From contig NZ_CP113162.1 in the NCBI RefSeq assembly GCF_029030725.1, forward strand, positions 434,001 to 498,000: DNA of 64,000 nt. Direction: 5' to 3'. The translations under genes were made by a program, and so were the position numbers. The DNA comes from [Pseudomonas] carboxydohydrogena (lineage in GTDB: Bacteria; Pseudomonadota; Alphaproteobacteria; Rhizobiales; Xanthobacteraceae). Under the pieces are notes generated by a model. That model was not told the origin of the DNA. It saw only the letters and a list, made by a program, of their open reading frames with translations, and searched no databases. The first letter of the stretch is position 1, and the number at the start of each line of letters is the position of its first letter. Shown here piece by piece: positions 25,248 to 33,195 of the stretch.

Positions 25248-25973
25248 TTATTTCGTCAGCCATTGGCCGTAGGCCTCTACGTCGATCATCGGGACAGTTC
25301 CACTGAACTGAAGCTGTGAAATCAACTTGAACAGGAACGCCGTCGCCGGTTTGGTTTCGTTAACGAATGTATAGCGAGCGGCAGTTTGATCGAAGAAGAA
25401 ATGGCCGTGCGACGCAACGCAACCGAGATCAAGCCGTCCGTCACCAACCTCAGTTGTTAGCGCCTTTTCAAATGATGGCCCTAACGCCGGGCTCCACTCG
25501 CTCTCAAACGTCAGAAGGCCTCCCAAGATCGGAATCAGCGGCTTCGCCGGATACACGCCTTTCGCGTAGGGAATGGGGAGGCTCGTGCGGTGCAAACGCC
25601 GGACGCTGGCGACCTTCTCCTGTGCGTAAGCGACGAGAGCGGCGTCCGCGGTCTGCTTGGCCTCAAAGACAGCGTAGACGCTTTCAGCGGGAATGATCGT
25701 CTCGTTTTCATAGGTGAAGATGAAGGGTGAATACTGGCGATCGAAGACGACGACGTCGATCTGCTGGCTAAAATTTCCGAGACTGTCCACCACATGCGCC
25801 TTCGCCGCCTGATAGCGCTTGGGCAGGTAAGTCTCCAGCAAGCTGATCCAAACGTTCTCGCTGGCGTCACCCTTCGTGCCGGGATGGCCGAACGTCTTCC
25901 GCACGGTCGCCAGACGCTGCTGAATATCTTCGTGCAGCGAAGAGAGAAGCTGAGACAGGGACCATTCTGACAT
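25248..25973 (-). CDS. DUF6602 protein, predicted PD-(D/E)XK nuclease
   Basis: A 241-residue protein matching what I recall of DUF6602 ('HPGTKGDASENVWISLLETYLPKRYQ' region, residues about 29-54). It shows the order of a PD-(D/E)XK active site: a Glu in the N-terminal helix (near 38 or 46), 'QQIDVVVFDRQ' (Asp) and 'VYAVFEAKQT' (E-x-K). It lies 32 bases after the CD-NTase gene in the same direction. In most type III CBASS operons the effector is the nuclease NucC; this protein occupies the expected effector slot but is not NucC-like in sequence. Nuclease activity and the effector role are inference. Confidence 0.72.
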   Translation of the reverse strand: MSEWSLSQLLSSLHEDIQQRLATVRKTFGHPGTKGDASENVWISLLETYLPKRYQAAKAHVVDSLGNFSQQIDVVVFDRQYSPFIFTYENETIIPAESVYAVFEAKQTADAALVAYAQEKVASVRRLHRTSLPIPYAKGVYPAKPLIPILGGLLTFESEWSPALGPSFEKALTTEVGDGRLDLGCVASHGHFFFDQTAARYTFVNETKPATAFLFKLISQLQFSGTVPMIDVEAYGQWLTK

Positions 25974-26005
25974 CGAAGACCTCTACAAGAGTTGGCCGGC
26001 CCGCG

Positions 26006-26902
26006 TCAGGACAACGGAAATTTAGGGCCGAATAGCTCGCGCCAGGCTCGGAGCGCCTCGCCATTCCGGCCACGGCGAACATGATCGATCGCGAGCGTCG
26101 CTTCCCGCTCCGCCGCCCGCAGAAGGTCGCGTGCCCGAGTCTTGCGCGCCGAATCCATCCCATCGCTAACAGCCGGGCCGAGGCCGGCGGGATCCGGCCA
26201 TTCGTCGAAAATCCGGTCGGCAAGTGTCGCGAAGAAGCCTTGCATCTCGCGATCGAAGCTGCCGCCCCAACCGCCATGGAGGCACTGCAGCGCCATGACC
26301 TCGAGGAGGAAGGAGGGCTTTACCGGCTTTTCGCCGTGCTTGGGGTTGTTGTTCCAGTATTTGACCATCCGCACCAACCCCTTCCACTCGCTGGAATAGG
26401 CTTGATGCGCAGCGGTTGCCTTTTCAGCGTGGACCTTCGGATTGGTCTCAATCCATTTGCCGACCTCATTGTCGGGAATCTCGAAATCATCGTCTTTGTC
26501 GAAAGCTGGCACGACGTCGACGCTGATGACGCGATAGTCGGTGTTGTCCTCGGCGTCGGCCTTCACTCCGAAGTCCACATTGATCGAGCGGTTCTGCTTC
26601 TTGGCCTTGTCGCCGTATTTCTCGTCCAACGCATTGTGAAAATCGGTCAGAACGATCGATGGCGCCTTCGAGCGATAGTGATCCTCCGACGCTTTTAGAA
26701 CGAAAAAGATATCGACATCCTTCAACGGCTTTGTCTTGGTCCAGCGTGCGTATGAGCCGGTCAAAAAGCTCCGGTCGATTTTGAACTTGGTATCGAGATA
26801 GTCTCGCACCTCCGTCTGACGTGCCGAGGCGTTCGCCTGCTCTCTGTCGTTCAGCTCGAGGCGGCTTTTGAATTTCCGAAAGGCTTCGTCGATCGTCAGC
26901 AT
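26006..26902 (-). CDS. CBASS CD-NTase (cGAS/DncV-like nucleotidyltransferase)
   Basis: A 298-residue nucleotidyltransferase. The active-site motif is '[22 protein letters not shown]' taken as two parts: Gly49-Ser50, and Asp62/Asp64; a third acidic residue is Asp129 in '[10 protein letters not shown]'. A helical OAS1-C-like domain follows ('[12 protein letters not shown]', '[11 protein letters not shown]'). It would make a cyclic oligonucleotide signal on infection. Its start touches the HORMA stop, and TRIP13 and HORMA genes precede it, so it belongs to the HORMA-TRIP13 (type III) class. Which nucleotide it makes cannot be told. Confidence 0.9.
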   Translation of the reverse strand: MLTIDEAFRKFKSRLELNDREQANASARQTEVRDYLDTKFKIDRSFLTGSYARWTKTKPLKDVDIFFVLKASEDHYRSKAPSIVLTDFHNALDEKYGDKAKKQNRSINVDFGVKADAEDNTDYRVISVDVVPAFDKDDDFEIPDNEVGKWIETNPKVHAEKATAAHQAYSSEWKGLVRMVKYWNNNPKHGEKPVKPSFLLEVMALQCLHGGWGGSFDREMQGFFATLADRIFDEWPDPAGLGPAVSDGMDSARKTRARDLLRAAEREATLAIDHVRRGRNGEALRAWRELFGPKFPLS

Positions 26903-27402
26903 CAGGCTCTCCTCAGATAGGATGTTCTCGCGCCGAGGCCACTGTGCTCGATCGTTGTGCCCAGGCTCTGGCGGATCATTCCGTCCGTCGAGCGCGCCGT
27001 TGTCTTACTCCATCCGATGACGTCGGGCCGCCCGGGCTTCGTGTGCAAAAGGAACCGATAGCGCGCTTCGCTCGGAGCCAGCCCGGCCTTTCGGATCGCG
27101 TATCGGAGCTGGTCGGTGTCTGTCCAAAAACTTCCGTCCCCGCCCGACCAGCCGTAAGAGATCTCGATGTCCCACCGAAAAATGAGCGCGTCGGTTTTCG
27201 GGTCGTAAATCTCCAGCTTTACAGTCTCAAGATCGCCGGTATTCAACCAGGTCTGGATGCCACGCATATGTGTGTCCCAGTCACCGACAAATTCCGATGG
27301 ATCAAGGCCGCTTAGGCGAATGATGTCCTTCAGGCTTTTCAGGATGTTGTCCGCCACATAGGTGACGGAATGCGTGTAGGTGTTGACGGCGACGTTGGTC
27401 AT
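26902..27402 (-). CDS. cap7: Bacterial HORMA-domain protein (CBASS sensor/activator)
   Basis: A 166-residue protein matching the bacterial HORMA family: '[20 protein letters not shown]' at the N-terminus, '[19 protein letters not shown]' in the middle, '[20 protein letters not shown]' after that, and a C-terminal safety-belt-like tail. HORMA proteins bind a peptide, close, and then activate the CD-NTase; TRIP13 reopens them. It overlaps both neighbours by one or four bases, indicating coupled translation. This is one of two small proteins between TRIP13 and the CD-NTase. Confidence 0.88.
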   Translation of the reverse strand: MTNVAVNTYTHSVTYVADNILKSLKDIIRLSGLDPSEFVGDWDTHMRGIQTWLNTGDLETVKLEIYDPKTDALIFRWDIEISYGWSGGDGSFWTDTDQLRYAIRKAGLAPSEARYRFLLHTKPGRPDVIGWSKTTARSTDGMIRQSLGTTIEHSGLGARTSYLRRA

Positions 27403-27875
27403 GAGCCGAGAAACCCCTTCGGATCGAAGACGAGCGCCTGGGATTTCGTTGTAGCGGCCTCATCCTCGGCGGACACAGCGGCGCTAAGATCGCGCGCTGT
27501 GATGCGGGTGCTGTGTTTCTTCAAGGCGCCCTGGACCCAGGCAAGGTCGTCCGCGAGACACGGAAGCGAGACGTGCCAATCTCCGTTCAACGGATCGAAG
27601 CCGAGGTTGTCTTCGTTGGCGTCTGAGCCTTCGACCGCGTCATCGTCATAGAGACAGTAGATGCGTGTGCGGGGACCGTCGCAGGTCACCGTGATGGCTG
27701 CCTCCTTGGGTGCTTGATCAGCTATGACGCTTGCCGCCACGCCGGCGACGGCCAGAAGCTCGGTCCGCGCATCACCGGCTTTCCCCTGAGTCAGCAGGTC
27801 GACGATCGCCGCCCAGGTTCGGCCGGCGTCACGCTCGGGCGTACTCTTGAAGGTGCGGCTGGCGACTGTGCTCAC
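27399..27875 (-). CDS. Second small CBASS protein, possibly a divergent HORMA partner
   Basis: A 158-residue protein translated between TRIP13 and HORMA, overlapping both by four bases. It has a helical N-terminal half ('[19 protein letters not shown]') and a mixed alpha/beta C-terminal half ('[20 protein letters not shown]', '[19 protein letters not shown]'). Some type III CBASS operons carry a second HORMA protein in this slot that supplies the closure peptide, and I favour that reading; the C-terminal tail '[14 protein letters not shown]' would be a candidate peptide. Homology to a named HORMA family is not certain from reading alone. Confidence 0.65.
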   Translation of the reverse strand: MSTVASRTFKSTPERDAGRTWAAIVDLLTQGKAGDARTELLAVAGVAASVIADQAPKEAAITVTCDGPRTRIYCLYDDDAVEGSDANEDNLGFDPLNGDWHVSLPCLADDLAWVQGALKKHSTRITARDLSAAVSAEDEAATTKSQALVFDPKGFLGS

Positions 27876-28795
27876 GGGACTTTACCTCCCGGCGAGCGTC
27901 CCGCTTTGGCGGCGCGCGCCGCCGCCAGCAGGTCTTCGGCGGTGACCCGTTCCGGGTTCATCGCGGTCTGAGGCGTGCTGGCGAGAGCGTTGGCGACCAT
28001 CTTGCGGATGGCGCGCCCGTCGAGCCCTACACACTCCGCGGCGCAGCGGTCAAAATTCGCGCTGGTCGCCAACCGCGCGATGGCCGGATAGGTCTTACCC
28101 AACCCAGTGAGGCAGTCTTTCAGGATGCGCGCGCAGGCCTCGCGGTCCGGTAGGGGCACCTGGACTACAAGGTCGCACCGCGACGTGAAGGCCGCATCCA
28201 CGGCCTGAGGAAAATTGCTGGTGGCAAGAAACAGCAGGTTCGGATGCTGCTCGGCGAGAGCGTCGAGCTGAACCAGAACGGCATCAGTCGCGCGATGGAT
28301 GTCGATGGGGTTAGCTTCAAGGCTCATCTTCGATCTGTCGGCCGCGAGCGTCTCAACCTCATCAAGGAGGACGATGGTCGGGCCGGCCGCGGCTGACTCC
28401 GCGATCGACTGCGAAAACAATTCCGAAACCGCGCGCTGCGTTTTGCCCATCGCCGAACTGGTCAGCGCGTGCGGCTCGACTTCGAGAAGCCGGAATCCAC
28501 CACCCTGGAAGGATTCGGCTGTGCGATGTGCCAGTCCGCGGGCGAGGGAGGTTTTTCCTGTACCTGGCGGTCCGACGAGAAGGATCACGCCATGCAGCGG
28601 AATGACGCTACGATCGACCTTGCCGCGCATCGTGAAGTTCAGCATCGCTTGGGAGAGGAGCTGAGCCTTCAGACGCTCTTCCAGGATAATGGAGTCCCAG
28701 AGGGCGCCGAGAGCGGCATCCGGAAGCCGGCGTGATCGCTGGATCCCTTTTGGTCGGTTGAAATCCTCAGTTTGCACCGCAGTCAGCTTCTGCAT
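27872..28795 (-). CDS. cap6: TRIP13/Pch2-like AAA+ ATPase of CBASS
   Basis: A 307-residue AAA+ ATPase. Walker A is 'GPPGTGKT' (75-82), Walker B is 'TIVLLDEVETLA', sensor 1 is 'LLFLATSNF', and the Arg finger region is 'AFTSRCDL'. The closest family is TRIP13/Pch2, whose substrates are HORMA proteins, and two small candidate HORMA proteins follow immediately. It shuts off signalling by disassembling the HORMA-CD-NTase complex. I chose ATG 28795 for its AAGGA ribosome site; the frame extends 29 codons further upstream but without one. It is the first gene of the leftward CBASS operon. Confidence 0.9.
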   Translation of the reverse strand: MQKLTAVQTEDFNRPKGIQRSRRLPDAALGALWDSIILEERLKAQLLSQAMLNFTMRGKVDRSVIPLHGVILLVGPPGTGKTSLARGLAHRTAESFQGGGFRLLEVEPHALTSSAMGKTQRAVSELFSQSIAESAAAGPTIVLLDEVETLAADRSKMSLEANPIDIHRATDAVLVQLDALAEQHPNLLFLATSNFPQAVDAAFTSRCDLVVQVPLPDREACARILKDCLTGLGKTYPAIARLATSANFDRCAAECVGLDGRAIRKMVANALASTPQTAMNPERVTAEDLLAAARAAKAGRSPGGKVP

Positions 28796-28876
28796 CGTCG
28801 ACCGTCCTTTGCTGTCGCCGATGGAGCCCGCTCGCCGACCCCAGCATGGATTCCAGAAGAAGCAGATGCTGTCAAC

Positions 28877-28918
28877 AAGCACAATACACTGTGCTTATTA
28901 CTCACAAATGTTTGTGAG
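28877..28918. promoter_or_regulatory. Palindromic operators between CBASS operon and capH
   Basis: Two palindromes lie in the 159-bp divergent gap. AAGCACA/TGTGCTT (28877-28883 and 28890-28896) has a 6-base spacer. CTCACAAA/TTTGTGAG (28901-28908 and 28911-28918) has a 2-base centre, with 8-bp perfect arms. They share the core CACA/TGTG and sit where both promoters must lie, with TTGACA at 28920 on the plus strand. They are likely sites of the XRE repressor encoded at 28955. Confidence 0.7.
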
Positions 28919-28954
28919 GTTGACATTCAGATTCGCGCGTAGCAATCATCCCGC

Positions 28955-29308
28955 ATGTCGGACGAAGCGATCTATAGGGCTTTCGGGCAGGCGGTAGCCA
29001 CGCGACGCAAGGGGCTGAACCTTACCCAGGCTACGCTAGCTGCCCGCGTGGGCATCTCGCGCGCCTCGATCGCCAACATCGAGAGCGGTCGGCAGAATGT
29101 GCTGCTGCACCACGTCTATCGACTGGCATCGGCGCTTGAGTTCTCCAAGGTCTCAGACCTGCTGCCGGCGCAACCAAAACCAGCGACACAGGAGGACTTG
29201 GATATGATCCTTTCAGACGAAACCGTGACTCCGCGCGGTAAAGCCCAGATCACCGATCTGATCGCCAGTGCGCTCGCGCAGCGCGGCGCCGCAAAGGCTG
29301 GGTCATGA
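28955..29308 (+). CDS. capH: XRE-family repressor, CapH-like
   Basis: A 117-residue protein with a Cro/CI helix-turn-helix at residues about 12-66 ('GLNLTQATLAARVGISRASI', then 'NIESGRQNVLLHHVYRLASAL') and a short C-terminal tail. It is divergent from the CBASS operon and its stop overlaps the start of a COG2856-type protease gene. This gene pair matches the CapH-CapP module known to hold CBASS operons off until CapP cleaves CapH after DNA damage. No clear ribosome site precedes the ATG, so leaderless translation is possible. Assignment rests on the gene pair and context. Confidence 0.78.
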   Translation: MSDEAIYRAFGQAVATRRKGLNLTQATLAARVGISRASIANIESGRQNVLLHHVYRLASALEFSKVSDLLPAQPKPATQEDLDMILSDETVTPRGKAQITDLIASALAQRGAAKAGS

Positions 29309-29826
29309 CGCCCAATCCCGAACGCGCTCGGGAGGCTGCTCGTGCCATCCTGCGAGACTTCGGCGTGAAGGGGGTGCCCGTTCCGGTCGAGCGCATCATC
29401 AAAGCCCGAAACATCGTCCTCCAATACGCCCCACTGGAGGAGGACCTCTCCGGGATGGCCTACATCAAGGATGGCGTTGGCATCATCGGTGTGAACGCGC
29501 TGCATCATCCCAATCGTCAACGATTCTCGGCGGCGCACGAGCTTGGTCACCACGAGCTGCACGCCCAGGAGATCCGCAAGGCGGTTCACGTCGATAAGGG
29601 ATTCCGGGTGCTTCTGCGTGACGATGTCTCTTCGCAGGGCATTGATCCGCTGGAGATTGAGGCCAACGCATTCGCATCGGAACTGCTGATGCCGAGGGAA
29701 TTCCTTATGAACGCGTTGGATGCGGGCGGATTGGATATCGAGGATGACGCCGGGATCGAAGCGCTTGCCCGCAAATTCCGGGTGAGCGCCTCGGCGATGC
29801 GATATCGGTTAGCAGGGCGCTTCTAG
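29305..29826 (+). CDS. capP: ImmA/IrrE-family metalloprotease, CapP-like
   Basis: A 173-residue zincin of the ImmA/IrrE (COG2856) family with 'FSAAHELGHHELH', the HELGH zinc motif at residues 78-82, and a late helix 'EIEANAFASELLMP' that carries the third ligand Glu. It overlaps the repressor stop by four bases. In the CapH-CapP pair this protease binds single-stranded DNA and cleaves the repressor, switching on CBASS. The protein is cytoplasmic and of family length. Confidence 0.82.
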   Translation: MTPNPERAREAARAILRDFGVKGVPVPVERIIKARNIVLQYAPLEEDLSGMAYIKDGVGIIGVNALHHPNRQRFSAAHELGHHELHAQEIRKAVHVDKGFRVLLRDDVSSQGIDPLEIEANAFASELLMPREFLMNALDAGGLDIEDDAGIEALARKFRVSASAMRYRLAGRF

Positions 29827-29841
29827 GAATAGGCGGGTCCG

Positions 29842-31254
29842 TTGAGCTTTGTCTTCTTCGACACTGAGACAACCGGCCTGAAGCACGGCTTCGACCAGAT
29901 CGTGCATTTCGCGGCCATACGGACCGACGCAAATCTGAATGAGATCGAGCGTTTCGAAGCGCGTTCGCGTCTTCTGCCGCATGTGCTTCCCCATCCGGCG
30001 GCGCTGCGCACCAATGGCCTGCCGATCGGAAGACTCTTGGATGCGGGTCTTCCGTCCCATTACGACATGGTCAGAGCGATCCGGCAGAGGCTGCTCTCGT
30101 GGTCACCTTCGATCTTTCTAGGCTACAACTCGATCCGTTTCGACGAGGAGATGTTGCGGCACGCGTTGTTCCAAACGCTTCACCCCGCCTATCTTACCAG
30201 CAACCACAACAACAGCCGTGCGGACGTGTGGGGGCTGGTTATGGCCGCAGCCGCTGTGTCGCCGGCATGTCTCAACGTTCCAATTGGTCCAGAGGGGCGA
30301 CCGATCTTTCGCCTTGAACAATTGGCGCTCGCCAACGGCGTCGCTCAGGAACAGGCCCACGATGCTCTGTCCGACGTCATCACCACGCTCGAACTTTGTC
30401 GCCTCGTGCATCAGCGGTCGCCAGAACTCTGGCAGCGCTTCGTACGCTTTTCAAAGAAAGCGACCGTCGCCGACTTCGTCGAAGCTGAAGATGGATTCAT
30501 GCTCACCGAGTTCTTTGCCAATCAGGCATATCACACGCCGGTGGTGCGCATTGGTCGAGATCCGGATCAAGCCAATGGCCGCTTTTGTTTGAGTCTCAAC
30601 AGTGACGTGGATCGCCTCGCAGCAATGACAGACGATGAGCTTCGAGCCGAGCTGGCTCAGAAGCCCTGTCCGGTTCGCCGGCTTCGGATCAACGCAGCGC
30701 CAACATTGACGGCTCTCTATGACGCGCCAGGGCTGATGCTGGATGGCCTCGATCTTGATACGATTGAAGCGCGAGCGCGCCGGGTGAAGGATGATCCGTC
30801 GCTCTGCACGAGGCTTGTCGCAGCTTACACTTCAACGCGCGAACCACGGATTCCTTCGCGGCATGCCGAGGAGCGCCTCTATGACGGATTTCCTGGTCCG
30901 CAAGACGAAGCCCGCATGGTCGAATTTCATGATGCGGAATGGACGGATAGATTAGCGATTGTTCAAAGTCTCGATGATGAGCGCCTGCGATTTTTCGGCC
31001 TTCGGTTGTTGTACTTCGAGGCGCGATCGGTTCTACCAGAAGCTCTCAGACTCGAACTTGAGCGTGCTTTAAGCGGCCGCTTGGTTGATGCCGAAGCGGG
31101 CGGTCTAACTCTCGAACAGGCCCTGCGCGCGATCGACGAAACGCTAGGTGATGACGGATCTGATGCGGGAGGACTGCTGGCAGACTACCGCTCATATCTT
31201 GTCGGTCGGATGGCGCGGGTCACCGATTTTCGGGCGAAGCAGTTCGCCATCTAG
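29842..31254 (+). CDS. Exonuclease I (SbcB)-like DEDD 3'-5' exonuclease
   Basis: A 470-residue protein. Its N-terminal 190 residues are a DnaQ-type exonuclease: Exo I 'FFDTETTG' (Asp7, Glu9), Exo II 'YNSIRFDEEML' (Asp) and Exo III 'QAHDALSDV' (His, Asp). The long helical C-terminus and 'FVRFSKKATVADFVE' agree with the Exo I/SbcB family, which degrades single-stranded DNA from 3' ends. It begins 15 bases after capP with a TTG start and probably shares its mRNA. That placement beside an ssDNA-triggered protease is unusual; whether it tunes the CBASS trigger is inference. Confidence 0.8.
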   Translation: MSFVFFDTETTGLKHGFDQIVHFAAIRTDANLNEIERFEARSRLLPHVLPHPAALRTNGLPIGRLLDAGLPSHYDMVRAIRQRLLSWSPSIFLGYNSIRFDEEMLRHALFQTLHPAYLTSNHNNSRADVWGLVMAAAAVSPACLNVPIGPEGRPIFRLEQLALANGVAQEQAHDALSDVITTLELCRLVHQRSPELWQRFVRFSKKATVADFVEAEDGFMLTEFFANQAYHTPVVRIGRDPDQANGRFCLSLNSDVDRLAAMTDDELRAELAQKPCPVRRLRINAAPTLTALYDAPGLMLDGLDLDTIEARARRVKDDPSLCTRLVAAYTSTREPRIPSRHAEERLYDGFPGPQDEARMVEFHDAEWTDRLAIVQSLDDERLRFFGLRLLYFEARSVLPEALRLELERALSGRLVDAEAGGLTLEQALRAIDETLGDDGSDAGGLLADYRSYLVGRMARVTDFRAKQFAI

Positions 31255-31290
31255 ATACGGTGACGGCCGGCCTGGCGCGAGGGAAGAGGA

Positions 31291-31935
31291 ATGGCTGCAT
31301 CGTTGAGCTTCGTCACAAAGGTTCCTCCGAAATCAATTGCTACGATGGCCATGGCGGAAGTGGTCGATCGGATTGAGACCTTGAACCAAGGCATCGCCAA
31401 GTTCTGGTCAAAGAGCGACGGCTGGGCTCCTGTCACCGCTGCCGGCCTGCTCGGAAAGTCGCGGCTCGATTGGCAAGCGTCATTGTCGGGATCGCTTAGG
31501 CTCTGGATGCGTGAGCCACCCAACGCGCTCACACCGGCGGAACTCATCCTGGCTTGGGCCAATCTGGGAAGCCTCGTCGAGGGCACGATTAAGACGCTTC
31601 TGTCGGTCTGGTATGAGACCTACAAGGCCGACATCGACAATCTCAAGAAGGCGAACGCCTACGATAACGCAAAGCAGGTGGCATACGCCCCGGACGGACT
31701 CGGCCTGGAGAAGCTGCGCAATTATTGCAAAACGAAAGAGCTGCTCGGCGCCGAAGGCGATGCGCTTGTCGAGCTCGTGCAGCAACGTCGAAACGCGATT
31801 CACGCATTCAAAGACCGACCGATTGGCGACGGGATCGAATTTCAGAAGGCCGTGCGCAGCTATCTCGCACTCCTCCGGTCGATCAACGGCAGGCTTCCAT
31901 ATCCGGATGAGATGTATGAGCCGCGCGAGCACTAG
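31291..31935 (+). CDS. HEPN-like protein of unknown function
   Basis: A 214-residue all-helical protein. The segment 'LVELVQQRRNAIHAFKDRPI' carries R-x4-H, the motif of HEPN RNases, preceded by long helices as in that fold ('LAWANLGSLVEGTIKTLLSV'). HEPN proteins occur as RNA-cutting toxins or effectors in many defence systems. The gene follows the exonuclease gene by 36 bases in the same direction and precedes a frameshifted DUF6998 gene by eight bases. HEPN membership is a reading of motif and helicity only. Confidence 0.55.
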   Translation: MAASLSFVTKVPPKSIATMAMAEVVDRIETLNQGIAKFWSKSDGWAPVTAAGLLGKSRLDWQASLSGSLRLWMREPPNALTPAELILAWANLGSLVEGTIKTLLSVWYETYKADIDNLKKANAYDNAKQVAYAPDGLGLEKLRNYCKTKELLGAEGDALVELVQQRRNAIHAFKDRPIGDGIEFQKAVRSYLALLRSINGRLPYPDEMYEPREH

Positions 31936-31943
31936 GTGAATCT

Positions 31944-32490
31944 TTGCGAGATTTGAGAGATCTAACGCCGCCTGAGCTGCTCGTGATGCACGCTGCGGTA
32001 TCGGAGGAACTGCGGCGGCGCGGCGTCATTCGAAGTTCGAATAATCCCGTCGGCGATCTTGCCGAGCATCTGTCGTGCCTTCGGGTGGAAGCAGGCGCCG
32101 AACTCGATGCGCGATGCGGACGCCACAGATGCCGCGAAGGTGCGATATCAGATCAAGGGACGACGCCTGACGTCGCATAACAACTCGCGACAACTCGGGG
32201 CGCTTCGCGATTTGCCGGCGCAGGCTTTTGATGTGCTTGCCGCCGTTCTGTTCCAAGAAGACTATCGAGTTCTTAGGGCTGCCTTGATCCCGCACGTCCG
32301 CGTTGTGGAGTTGGCAAAGCGTGTAGAGCGAACCAACAGTTGGCGGTTCCTGCTTCGCGATGCCATCTGGTCGGTGCTTGGGGTCCGCGATGTAATCGCC
32401 GACCTCCAACGCGCAGAAGCCTCCTGGGCATTCGTATTGACCGAAGATTCGAAAGTATCGAATTCACGCTCGATCACTAATCGGGAATGA
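31944..32490 (+). pseudogene. DUF6998-like gene broken by a frameshift
   Basis: Two frames join into one protein. The first (31944 to about 32070) reads 'LTPPELLVMHAAVSEELRRR' and 'NNPVGDLAEHL'. The second (about 32070-32490) continues 'CRAFGWKQAPNSMRDADATD', 'VRYQIKGRRLTSHNNSRQLG' and 'ERTNSWRFLLRDAIWSVLGV'. The join near 32,070 looks like a small deletion rather than a programmed shift, since no slippery run is present. Intact relatives, as I recall DUF6998, read straight through. Start is TTG 31944 with AGGTGAA just upstream. A sequencing error cannot be excluded. Confidence 0.65.
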
Positions 32491-32646
32491 TGGTTCGTGA
32501 TTGAGCGTGAAGACGGGTACGGAGAGGGATAGTTGTGCAACAGGCAATCTATCTACATAAGATATTGATATTGTATCGAAATTTCTGAGGTTATTCGCCA
32601 CTGGTGCCGATAAGTGGGATATGTTTCCAATGACCCATCGTGATCG

Positions 32647-32874
32647 TCACGGCTGCTCACCGGCGCATTCAGTGTGTCGCTTTGATGCACGGCAATTCAC
32701 TCTATTCTTTTCGTCCCACGCTTCAAGCTCGTCGATCGGGTAGAGGACCGCCTTGCCGATCTTAACAAACGATGGCCCGATTTTCATCGCCCGCCAGTTC
32801 CGAAGCGTTCCTACCGAGACGCCATTGCGATAGCGCTCCGAGACTTCTTCAGGTGTCAGAAATTTGCTGTCCAA
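32647..32874 (-). CDS. AlpA/excisionase-like DNA-binding protein (copy 2)
   Basis: A 75-residue homologue of the protein at 14691-14942: 'FLTPEEVSERYRNGVSVGTL', then 'RNWRAMKIGPSFVKIGKAV' and 'LYPIDELEAWDEKN'. It has the MerR-like winged helix of excisionases. The TTG start at 32874 has AGGGGAGG upstream. Half sites of the palindrome found next to copy 1 flank this gene at 32534 and 33001. It sits about 290 bases from the tRNA fragment and the serine recombinase gene, as an excisionase would. Confidence 0.78.
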   Translation of the reverse strand: MDSKFLTPEEVSERYRNGVSVGTLRNWRAMKIGPSFVKIGKAVLYPIDELEAWDEKNRVNCRASKRHTECAGEQP

Positions 32875-33149
32875 TGTGGCCTCCCCTGATCGACGACATG
32901 GTGTCGCTCATCCGATGGTTATCGAGCGCGAGGTGGATTCCTTTGAGTGCAAATGTCACCCCACGTCGCCGTCGGGCTGTCCCATCATCGGTCGCTCACG
33001 CTGTTGCACGAGTAACCATGCAGCCCGGAGGTGAAATCAGGGAAGCCTGATTTTATCGGGGTAGGGAACGCGGATAGTCAGGGTTAGATATAGGAGGGTC
33101 GGGCTACCGAGCTTGGCTATCCAAGATCACGACTGCATTAGGTCCTTAC

Positions 33150-33195
33150 TCTCCGAAGCCGTAGGTTACAGGTTCGAATCCTGTCGGGTGCGCCA
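33150..33195 (+). other. 3' fragment of a tRNA-Arg gene (attachment site)
   Basis: The stretch matches the 3' half of a tRNA: anticodon-loop-like CTCCGAA (33151-33157), T-arm ACAGG-TTCGAAT-CCTGT (33168-33184), acceptor strand CGGGTGC, discriminator G and CCA (33193-33195). The loop suggests tRNA-Arg(CCG). No matching 5' acceptor strand (GCACCCG) lies upstream, so the gene is incomplete. This is the usual trace of site-specific integration into a tRNA gene. The 291-base gap 32875-33165 holds nothing else I can call except a palindrome half site at 33001. Confidence 0.8.

Noticed and set aside
32059-32490. Independent 143-codon gene
   Set aside because: It continues the protein begun at 31944 in another frame, so it is the second half of a broken gene rather than a separate one.
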